This document shows, in pieces, positions 57,512 through 64,000 of a stretch of 64,000 bases of DNA; the stretch's first letter is position 1, and every line of letters begins with the position of its first letter. The notes beneath the pieces were generated by a model, which ran no database searches, had not been told where the DNA came from, and was given only the letters and a program-made list of their open reading frames with translations. A program made the position numbers and the translations under genes. The DNA is from Acidimicrobiaceae bacterium (GTDB taxonomy: Bacteria; Actinomycetota; Acidimicrobiia; Acidimicrobiales; RAAP-2), in NCBI GenBank assembly GCA_003151235.1, contig PLWZ01000087.1, positions 1 through 64,000 on the forward strand. Reading direction: 5' to 3'.

Positions 57512-58681
57512 TCAGTGCGGCAAGTGGGCGCCGGTGATGAGCCGATGGGTCCAGTCGGCCACCTGCGGCAGGCCGAGATGGAGCCCCCCATAGGCGATCG
57601 CGACCTGGAGCGCTACGCACACCCACAGGACGGTCTGCTCGGAGGCCTTCAGCCGTTCCGGCAGCAGGACCAGGGCGACCACGCCGAGGAGGACGACGAC
57701 CGTCGGGCCGGAGAACGGGGCACCGATCCACCGGTTCGCGATCACGCAGCCCACGAACGCCAGGCACGCCACCGACGACGACGGCCGGCGGACAAACAGG
57801 AGCGCCGTCGCCGCGACGAGCACCGGCGCGAACACGAGGTCGTGACCGACCGAGCTGGCGGCGCGGGCGAGCGACACCCACACGCCGCCCGGGAAGCGGA
57901 AGAGCATTGGGTCGGCCCGGGTGAAACTCTGGGTCCAGCTGCCGCTGAAACGCCACTGCAAGAAGGCCCACCCGGCCAACGCGGCCGCCGATGGGAACAG
58001 GACGACGGTGGCGGCCGCCCGACGGCGCGCGATCTCGCGCACCGCCTTGGCCTGGGGCGCTACGAACAGGGTGGCCAGCGCGCCGGCCACGGCGAACGGC
58101 AGCGCCGCCAGGTCGCACATCGTCGCGAGGCCGAACCCGATGCCGGCGATAAAGCCACTCTCGGTCGAGCGGTTGAAGGTGAAGTCGAGCAGCCCGGTCA
58201 GGCCGATCGAGAGCAGGCTGAGGGTGAGGAAGGCCGAGAAGTCCTGGCTGGCCACGAACCAGAAGGCCGGCGTGAGCGCGACCGCGGCGGTCAGCACCAC
58301 CGCGTTCGCGAACGGGACCGAGCGCAGCAAGAGCCGCTCGATGGTCAGCTGGATGAGGATCCCGGTGCACAGCCCGCCCGCGATCGCGAGGCCCTGTGCC
58401 CCTCCCGGGAACAGGCGGGCCACCGAGAGCGTGAGCGGCGGGTAGGCGTGGGCGATCCAGCCGAGCTGGCCGCCCAGCCAGTGCAGCGAGGTCGCCTGGT
58501 GGTGCAGTGCCACGTTGTCCACCGACGGTCCGCCGGCCGCGTTGGCCAGGTCGGCGAGCGCCACGAAGGGAATCGCGACGGCCAACCGGACCACCCAACG
58601 GGCCCGGCTGGTCCGCGGCCAACGTTCCTGGCGCCACCTAAGGAAGGTCGGGGCGTGCAGCGATGTCGCTGGTGAGGCCAT
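57512..58681 (-). CDS. Polytopic membrane protein coupled to the MshEN-glycosyltransferase
   Basis: The 389-aa protein has about nine hydrophobic segments with a short cytoplasmic N terminus and a periplasmic-type loop (DNVALHHQATSLHWLGGQLGWIAHAYPPLTL) after the first span. That layout resembles GT-C type glycosyltransferases or polyprenyl-sugar enzymes, in which acidic residues in the first loop are catalytic; a D is present there. No family is firmly recognised. Its start overlaps the end of the glycosyltransferase gene by 44 bases in another frame, so the two are co-translated and probably act together in polysaccharide synthesis or export. Confidence 0.6.
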   Translation of the reverse strand: MASPATSLHAPTFLRWRQERWPRTSRARWVVRLAVAIPFVALADLANAAGGPSVDNVALHHQATSLHWLGGQLGWIAHAYPPLTLSVARLFPGGAQGLAIAGGLCTGILIQLTIERLLLRSVPFANAVVLTAAVALTPAFWFVASQDFSAFLTLSLLSIGLTGLLDFTFNRSTESGFIAGIGFGLATMCDLAALPFAVAGALATLFVAPQAKAVREIARRRAAATVVLFPSAAALAGWAFLQWRFSGSWTQSFTRADPMLFRFPGGVWVSLARAASSVGHDLVFAPVLVAATALLFVRRPSSSVACLAFVGCVIANRWIGAPFSGPTVVVLLGVVALVLLPERLKASEQTVLWVCVALQVAIAYGGLHLGLPQVADWTHRLITGAHLPH

Positions 58682-60530
58682 GCTCCGTTTTCTCCCAGTA
58701 GTGAGGCTTGACGATGAGCTGCCACAACGCCTTGTAGGCGGCGATCGAGTGCAGCAGCCAGTAGAAGGGGTTGGCGAGCGCCCACAGCACCAGCCGGTAC
58801 CGGCGGCGCTTGAACACGCCCATCATCGAGACGTAGATCATCATGGCGTTGCCGACGATGAGGCAGGCGACGCTCACCCAGAGGACCCAGCCGGGGAAGA
58901 ACCGCGCCACCGCCTTGGGCCCGACGATCATCGTGATGGCGAACAGCAGGTAGAGCGGCGGGACGAACAAGAAGGAGAGCGGCGTCCCGCCGACCAGAAG
59001 GGCGAAGCCGAGGGTCTTCGTCCACCCGGTCGTGCGGACCAGTTCGACCGGGTGGCGGAGGTGGACGAGGGTCGTCTGCAGGTAGCCCTTGATCCAACGG
59101 GACCTCTGGCGGATGAAGTTGCCGTAGGCGCTGTTGGCCTCCTCGAATGTCGTCGACGAGATGACCCCGACGGTCTCGCCGAGTGCGGCCGAGCGGATGC
59201 CGAGGTCGGCGTCCTCGGTGACGTTGAACGGGTCCCAGCCACCGAGGCGCCGCAGGGCGTCGGTCCGGAAGTGGTTCGACGTCCCGCCGAGGGGGATCGG
59301 GAGCCGCATCGCCTCGAGCCCCGGGAGCATGTAGTCGAACCAGAACGAGTACTCGAGGGTGAACATCCTGGTCAACGCGTTCTCGCCGGCGTTGAAGTAG
59401 TTGAGGGCGGCCTGGACGCACACCTGGCGCTCGTCGGCGCGGGCGAACGCGACCAGCGCCGCCTTCAACTGGTCCGGCTCGGGTCGGTCCTCGGCGTCGT
59501 AGATGACGAGGAACTCGCCGCGGGCCAAGAACAGCCCGACGTTGCACGCCTTGGGCTTGGTCTGGGGTTGGCCCGGCGGGACCGTCACGATGGTGACCGT
59601 CTCGGGCGGTTTGGCCGCGATCGCGGCCGCGCGCGTCTCGGCGTCGTCGGCCTCGAGGAGGAGCAGGATCTCGAGCTTGTCCGGGGGGTACTCGAGACGT
59701 GACAGGTTCGCCATGAGGGCGCCCACGACGTTGGCCTCCCGGTAAGCGGGCACGAGGATCGTGTAGAGCGGGAGCTCGTTGTCGCTCAGTGCCGCGATGT
59801 CGTCCTTCGAGACGGACTCTGCGTACTCGTAGCGCGAGCCGACCATGCAGACGATGAACTTGAACAGCACCGAGACCAAGAACCCGACCCCGATCACGGC
59901 GGACAGGATCACGGTCGAGCCGATGGGGGCGATCAGGAACGCCTCCGCTATGAACAGGGCCACCGCGATCGCGACCACCGCCTGGACCGAGCTGAGTACC
60001 CGCCGGGCCGAGTGGTCCTCGTCCCGGCGCCACAGCCCGAGCGTCGCCTCATCGAGGATCGCGTCAGCGAAGCACTGCCCGATGGCTCGGCGGATGTCCC
60101 AGTCGGTCGTCGCGACCAAGCGGACCGGCAGACCGAGGACCGCCGCGATGACCTGGGCCCGGCCCCGTTCGGGTCGCTCCGCGGTTGCGACGAGGACCGA
60201 CCCGTCGGCGAGCCGCTGCACCGGTATCCACAGCTCGTCGGCCAAGCGGCGCGCGTCGAGCCGGACGAGCAGCGACCGGTCGATGTCGGTGAGCGTCAAG
60301 TCGACGAACGGGCAGTTCCACGACTCCGACAGGACTCGGTACACGTCCAATCGGCGCACCAGGCCGGCCGAGATGAGGATGCTGCCGAGGCGCGACCCGG
60401 TGACGCCCTGGATCCCGAGAGCCCACTCGAGCTGGGCGTGGGTCAGCAGGCCCCGTTCGATCAGCGATGTCCCGAGGGGTTCGGTTCGCCTGGCCTGCGG
60501 CGGGGCGGCGACCGTCGTCATCGGGGCCAA
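58638..60530 (-). CDS. Processive glycosyltransferase (GT2) with N-terminal MshEN domain
   Basis: The 630-aa membrane protein begins with an MshEN/GspE-N domain (about residues 17-155) whose two consecutive LG-x2-L-x3-G-type motifs (18-41 and 47-70) match the c-di-GMP-binding repeats of MshE. Two membrane segments (about 183-230) precede a GT2 catalytic domain (245-490) with DAED (345-348), TED (438-440) and QRSRW (475-479), the signatures of processive enzymes such as cellulose synthase. Four more membrane segments follow. I infer a second-messenger-controlled exopolysaccharide synthase. The gene overlaps the downstream membrane-protein gene by 44 bases. Direct c-di-GMP binding has not been shown here. 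Confidence 0.85.
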   Translation of the reverse strand: MAPMTTVAAPPQARRTEPLGTSLIERGLLTHAQLEWALGIQGVTGSRLGSILISAGLVRRLDVYRVLSESWNCPFVDLTLTDIDRSLLVRLDARRLADELWIPVQRLADGSVLVATAERPERGRAQVIAAVLGLPVRLVATTDWDIRRAIGQCFADAILDEATLGLWRRDEDHSARRVLSSVQAVVAIAVALFIAEAFLIAPIGSTVILSAVIGVGFLVSVLFKFIVCMVGSRYEYAESVSKDDIAALSDNELPLYTILVPAYREANVVGALMANLSRLEYPPDKLEILLLLEADDAETRAAAIAAKPPETVTIVTVPPGQPQTKPKACNVGLFLARGEFLVIYDAEDRPEPDQLKAALVAFARADERQVCVQAALNYFNAGENALTRMFTLEYSFWFDYMLPGLEAMRLPIPLGGTSNHFRTDALRRLGGWDPFNVTEDADLGIRSAALGETVGVISSTTFEEANSAYGNFIRQRSRWIKGYLQTTLVHLRHPVELVRTTGWTKTLGFALLVGGTPLSFLFVPPLYLLFAITMIVGPKAVARFFPGWVLWVSVACLIVGNAMMIYVSMMGVFKRRRYRLVLWALANPFYWLLHSIAAYKALWQLIVKPHYWEKTEHGLTSDIAARPDLP

Positions 60531-60583
60531 GACTAAGTTCCGGCTGTTCGGGGCCTAGGGACCCTTCGGCACCGAATGGTCGC

Positions 60584-61348
60584 TCAGACCAGGAGCGACA
60601 CCGTGGAGACCGTGACCGCGCGGCCACCGAGGAGGACCCGTTCGCCGGCCCTGCGCATGGTGACGATCCCGCCCCGCGGCGACGCCTGCTCACCGGTCAT
60701 GGCGTGCAATCCCAGCCGCCCGCCCCAGTACTCGGCGAGGGTGCAGTGAGCGGAGCCGGTCACGGGGTCCTCGGGGACGCCGGTGGCGGGCGCGAACACC
60801 CGGCTGACGAAGTCGATACCGGTTCGGTCACCGGTGGCCGTGACGATCAGTGCCCGTCCGCCGAGGCGTTCGATGCCCGCGAGGTCGGGCACCATTGTCC
60901 GGACGGCCTCGGCGCTGTCCAGCTCGGCCAGGCCGTCGAACTTGCCCCGACCGAACCACCGCACCCCTCCCAGTCCCGTCCCGTCCGGAAGCTCCGCCTC
61001 TGAGGGAGGATCGGCCGGGAAGTCCATTTCGATGAAGCCGTCCGGCGTCACCGAGCAGACGAGCTCCCCGCTGCGGGTCCGGAAGGCAGCCGGGCGCCCG
61101 AGTATGTGGGTGGTGGCGAGGGTGGCGTGGCCGCACAGGTCCACCTCGACCTTGGGGCTGAACCAGCGCAGGTCGTAGCGGCCCTCGCCCCGTTCGACGA
61201 CGAACGCGGTCTCGGCCAGGTTCATCTCGGCCGCCACCGTCTGCATTCGCGCGTCGTTCGGAAACTCGTCCACGAAGCAGATCGCAGCGGGATTCCCGGA
61301 GAAGGGCCGGTCGGTGAATGCGTCGACCACGGTCAATTCGAGCGTCAT
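60584..61348 (-). CDS. PhzF family isomerase
   Basis: The 254-aa protein has the PhzF/DapF-like two-lobed fold. It starts VVDAFTDRPFSGNPAAICF and carries the catalytic Glu in AAEMNLAETAFV (near residue 45). DLCGHATLATTHIL is the substrate-binding loop, and the C-terminal lobe has GVPEDPVTGSAHCTLAEYW. Family members isomerise dienols in phenazine-type or unknown pathways; no phenazine genes are present here. The ATG at 61348 gives the standard family length. It is divergent from the SDR gene. Confidence 0.9.
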   Translation of the reverse strand: MTLELTVVDAFTDRPFSGNPAAICFVDEFPNDARMQTVAAEMNLAETAFVVERGEGRYDLRWFSPKVEVDLCGHATLATTHILGRPAAFRTRSGELVCSVTPDGFIEMDFPADPPSEAELPDGTGLGGVRWFGRGKFDGLAELDSAEAVRTMVPDLAGIERLGGRALIVTATGDRTGIDFVSRVFAPATGVPEDPVTGSAHCTLAEYWGGRLGLHAMTGEQASPRGGIVTMRRAGERVLLGGRAVTVSTVSLLV

Positions 61349-61460
61349 GCCACAACGTACCGGCCACGGCCGGGCGCCCTGTGCGGACCCCGTCGGGGTG
61401 AGGGACAATGGAGATCGGGCCGTCGGGCCCGCACCATGGGATCGAGTAGGGGAGGCCGCC

Positions 61461-62264
61461 GTGGGGGCGCTGTCGGGGAAGGTCGCTGTTGTCACGGGAG
61501 CCAGCCGGGGGATCGGGGCGGCAATCGCCGAGCGGTTCGCCGGGGCCGGAGCCGCAGTCGCGGTGACCGCGCGCACCGCCCAGGAGGGTGATCACCCGTT
61601 CGCAGGCAGCCTGGCGACGGTGGTCACCGGGATCACCGAGAACGGCGGCAAGGCCATTCCGATCGTCGCCGACCTGGCCGTCCAGGCGGACCGGAAGCGG
61701 ATCATCGAGACGGCGACGAAGGAGCTCGGCCCGGTCGACATCCTGGTCAACAACGCCGCCATCACCTACTTCGAACCGGTGATCGATTTCGACGAGAAGC
61801 ACTTCCGCCTCATGTTCGAGGTCCAGGTTCGGGCGCCCTTCGAGCTGGCCCAGCTGGTGCTCGAGGGCATGCGGGAGCGCAAGAGCGGCTGGATCGTCAA
61901 CATCTCCTCGGGCGCCGGCCGGCATCCCCAGGGCCCGCCGTATCCGGGTCGCGGTCGTGGTGGCGGCACCGTCTACGGCATGTGCAAGGCGGCGCTCGAG
62001 CGCTTCACCACCGGGCTGGCGTCGGAGGTCTACGCGGACGGCATCGCGGTGAACGTGGTGTCGCCGTCGGGCCTGGTGCTGACGCCGGGCGTGCTCCACC
62101 ACCGGCTCGACCAGTTCACGCCGCCCGAGCGCCACGAGCCCGTCGAGGTCATGGCGGAGGCGGCCTACGTGCTTGCGACCGGGGATCCGGCAACGCTGAC
62201 GGGCAAGGTCACCTACGCGAAACAGATCCTGGACGAGGTGGGTAAGTCGGCCGACTCGGCCTGA
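61461..62264 (+). CDS. SDR family NAD(P)-dependent oxidoreductase
   Basis: The 267-aa classical short-chain dehydrogenase has the TGASRGIG cofactor loop at residues 12-19 and the NNAAI strand. The catalytic Ser is in VNISSGAG near residue 155, and the Y-x3-K pair is YGMCK near residue 172. A Gly-rich insertion (PYPGRGRGGGT) lies between the Ser and the Tyr and is unusual in length. It probably oxidises or reduces a hydroxyl or keto group on an acyl-CoA or steroid. The GTG at 61461 has GGGGAGG upstream. Confidence 0.92.
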   Translation: MGALSGKVAVVTGASRGIGAAIAERFAGAGAAVAVTARTAQEGDHPFAGSLATVVTGITENGGKAIPIVADLAVQADRKRIIETATKELGPVDILVNNAAITYFEPVIDFDEKHFRLMFEVQVRAPFELAQLVLEGMRERKSGWIVNISSGAGRHPQGPPYPGRGRGGGTVYGMCKAALERFTTGLASEVYADGIAVNVVSPSGLVLTPGVLHHRLDQFTPPERHEPVEVMAEAAYVLATGDPATLTGKVTYAKQILDEVGKSADSA

Positions 62265-62298
62265 CGGCCCGGGCCCGCTGCAGCGGGATCGGGCGGCC

Positions 62299-63678
62299 TC
62301 AGAACGGCTCGGAGTCCCGAGCCTCCTTGACCAGTTGGTCGGCTTCGCTCGCGCGAAGCACTCCCGCGTTGACCGCCGCGGCCGCGGCGTCGGAGAACTT
62401 GGCCACGTAGCCGTCGTGGTCGCCGTACAGGTCGACCAGCTTGTCCTTCTCGAACGGCTCGGAGCCGCCGCCGAGACCGCCCAGCCCCTGGACGGGGCTG
62501 ACACCCGTGTTGTGCCCGATCGGCACATCCACGCCCGGCATCCGGACGCCGCCCAGCGCGTTGTGGTGCTCGTCCCGGGAGATGTCGGCCGGGTCGCCCG
62601 ACATGTCGATCAGCGGTTGGCCGGGCGGCGGTGGGCCGCCGGTCATCCACCTCTGCAGGTGGCCGAGGGCGGCGCTGGCCGCCGGCACGTAGGAGATGTT
62701 CGACGGCGGGTCCGGGTTGGCCCGCCCGACGATGCCGTCGCGTTCGGCCCTGGCCGTCCGGCGCCCGAGTTGGGGAGCCGAGACATGCGATGCTCCCGCG
62801 ACCTCCCAGAAGCGGAACCGATCGCTGTCCTCTTGGCGCGCCGCGTGGTAGGCGGGGGCCTCGGTCTCCGAGTTGACCAGCATGATCGGCGCATCGAAGT
62901 CGTCGCGGAGCCGGGTGCGGGTCCGGAAGATCGGGTTGGGTCGTTCCGAGGTGGCGTCGAAGACCAGGTCGTCATCGATGCCGGCCCCGCTCCCGAAGTG
63001 AATCAGCACCAAGAACCCGTCGAACGCCCCCGCGATGGGCTCGACCGCGTTGATGTAGGTGGCCAGCCGGGCCGCCGACTGCGACGCGCCGAGAGCCACG
63101 ACCCGCTCGACCCGCAAGCCGCCGAGCGGGTCGAACGCCCCGTCGAGCGAGCCGGTCGGCCGGTTCGGCCCGACCGCGAGGGCCGCCTGGGTGAAGATCC
63201 CGTATGAATAACGGTCGCCGGGGTGCTCGAGGCTCCCGTATCGCTCCGGATCCCAGGTCTTGAGACCCTGGGGCAGCGCGGCGATCCCGTTGACGCCGAC
63301 CTCTTGTGCCGATGCGCACGCGTACGCGAAGCCCTCTTCGAAGATGACCGGCAGCTCGGCCAAGAGCTCGTAGCCGGCCGTGACGTTGTTCCACCCGACG
63401 ACGACGGTGCCGTTGAACCGGGCCGGATCGGCCGGGCGTTGGACGAGCATCCGGGTCCGGAACGGCGCCGACCCTGCCGGCTCTGCCGACCAGTGACCGT
63501 CGGGCCCGAACTCGGCGGTCGGTCGATAGGCGTTGGCCTCGCCGTCGAGGAAGTACTCCTCCTCGATGTAGCCGATATCCGAGAGATCGTCGATGGAGCA
63601 TGCGAAGGGCCAGCCATGCTGGCCGCCGGTCACCGGCCCGATCACGGTCGGAGCCACCGCCTTCTCCGGGTCGCTCAT
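62299..63678 (-). CDS. Alpha/beta hydrolase domain-containing protein (Abhydrolase_10 type)
   Basis: The 459-aa protein carries the long alpha/beta hydrolase domain of the PF20091 type. The nucleophile elbow is VVALGASQSAARLATYI (Ser in G-A-S-Q-S, near residue 197), and the acid and His are expected in the later half (WEVAGASHVSAPQL contains the likely His). The N-terminal beta region (DLSDIGYIEEEYFLDGEANAY) is typical. It probably hydrolyses an ester of a hydrophobic substrate. Its ATG overlaps the enoyl-CoA hydratase stop (ATGA), so both are co-expressed, which fits acyl-CoA or steroid breakdown. Confidence 0.85.
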   Translation of the reverse strand: MSDPEKAVAPTVIGPVTGGQHGWPFACSIDDLSDIGYIEEEYFLDGEANAYRPTAEFGPDGHWSAEPAGSAPFRTRMLVQRPADPARFNGTVVVGWNNVTAGYELLAELPVIFEEGFAYACASAQEVGVNGIAALPQGLKTWDPERYGSLEHPGDRYSYGIFTQAALAVGPNRPTGSLDGAFDPLGGLRVERVVALGASQSAARLATYINAVEPIAGAFDGFLVLIHFGSGAGIDDDLVFDATSERPNPIFRTRTRLRDDFDAPIMLVNSETEAPAYHAARQEDSDRFRFWEVAGASHVSAPQLGRRTARAERDGIVGRANPDPPSNISYVPAASAALGHLQRWMTGGPPPPGQPLIDMSGDPADISRDEHHNALGGVRMPGVDVPIGHNTGVSPVQGLGGLGGGSEPFEKDKLVDLYGDHDGYVAKFSDAAAAAVNAGVLRASEADQLVKEARDSEPF

Positions 63679-64000
63679 GTGCCCGTGAAGGTCGGCGGTC
63701 GGCGCTCCCGGAAGCTGAGCATCGCCTCCGCCGAGTCGTTGGGGGCCTTCCGGGCGAAGCCGAGTCCGGCGGTCTCGTATCGGAGTGCTTCTTCGAGGCC
63801 GACGTTCATGTTGTGCTGGAGAACCCGCTTCCCCGAACGGATCGCGAGCGGCGGGAGCCCGGCGACCGTCGCGGCCAGCCGCATCGCCTCGTCGAGCGCC
63901 TGCTCGCCATCGGCGAGGCGGTCGAGCAGCCCGAGCCGGTACGACTCGTCGGCCCCAATGTCCCGGCTCGTGAAGATGAGATCGGCGGCCCGGGAGTACC
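63675..64000 (-). CDS. Enoyl-CoA hydratase/isomerase family protein (partial, runs off the window)
   Basis: Only the C-terminal part of about 108 residues is present, entering from the window edge with YSRAADLIFTSRDIGADESYR and continuing LGLLDRLADGEQALDEAMRLAATVAGLPPLAIRSGKRVL in the same frame. This is the C-terminal crotonase region with its trimerisation helix, where the Ala-Asp and Gly-Leu elements match enoyl-CoA hydratases. The N terminus and active site lie outside the window. The stop overlaps the start of the alpha/beta hydrolase gene (ATGA), showing a coupled operon. Confidence 0.85.
   Translation of the reverse strand, partial: YSRAADLIFTSRDIGADESYRLGLLDRLADGEQALDEAMRLAATVAGLPPLAIRSGKRVLQHNMNVGLEEALRYETAGLGFARKAPNDSAEAMLSFRERRPPTFTGT

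Overview
The window is 64 kb of high-GC DNA from a bacterium that looks like a member of the Actinomycetota, plausibly Acidimicrobiia or a relative. The basis is the strong G/C third-position preference, the frequent GTG/TTG starts, a mycothiol-type alcohol dehydrogenase and a mycothiol-dependent (DinB/maleylpyruvate isomerase) protein, an F420/deazaflavin-type nitroreductase, a luciferase-like oxidoreductase, and several CoA-ester enzymes. I see no rRNA, tRNA, CRISPR array, insertion sequence or phage gene. This reads as ordinary chromosome in short operons.

Layout. 0.2-3.6 kb: a glycosyltransferase-like protein and a diguanylate cyclase (V4R-GAF-GAF-GGDEF) broken by a frameshift. 3.6-17.2 kb: an AAA ATPase, a cyclase-family hydrolase, a small P-loop kinase, an enoyl-CoA hydratase / VOC / class V aminotransferase run, a luciferase-like oxidoreductase, a serine hydrolase, an acyl-CoA synthetase, a frame-disrupted HesB-like protein, a tiny four-Cys protein, an SRPBCC protein and TypA. 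17.4-20.3 kb: a four-gene translationally coupled operon encoding three paralogues with two YbjQ-like domains each. 20.5-23.7 kb: a glycosyltransferase with a glycogen-debranching-type enzyme. 24-26.3 kb: small enzymes and an aquaporin. 26.6-31.5 kb: a MacAB-type ABC efflux system followed by a Gly-rich secreted protein. 31.6-40.2 kb: an acetyltransferase, redox enzymes, an MFS transporter, an Rpf-like lysozyme-fold protein, a TauE/SafE permease, a dehydrogenase and a membrane protein/methyltransferase pair. 40.2-46.2 kb: a c-di-GMP-I riboswitch followed by three type IV pilin-like genes. 46.2-51.7 kb: an FtsH-like protease, a methyltransferase, a secreted beta-helix protein and a DUF4395 protein. 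51.7-54.9 kb: a zinc ABC importer divergent from a Zur-type regulator, with an inverted repeat between them. 54.9-64 kb: a monooxygenase-like protein, acyl-CoA dehydrogenase, mycothiol-type protein, a membrane protein overlapping an MshEN-glycosyltransferase fusion, PhzF, SDR, an alpha/beta hydrolase and a partial enoyl-CoA hydratase.

The most connected theme is cyclic di-GMP. The window holds a c-di-GMP synthase gene (frameshifted), a c-di-GMP-I riboswitch ahead of a minor-pilin/adhesin cluster, and a membrane glycosyltransferase carrying an N-terminal MshEN-type (c-di-GMP-binding family) domain. This suggests that surface attachment by pili and exopolysaccharide is under second-messenger control. 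The link between these loci is inference; they are not one operon.
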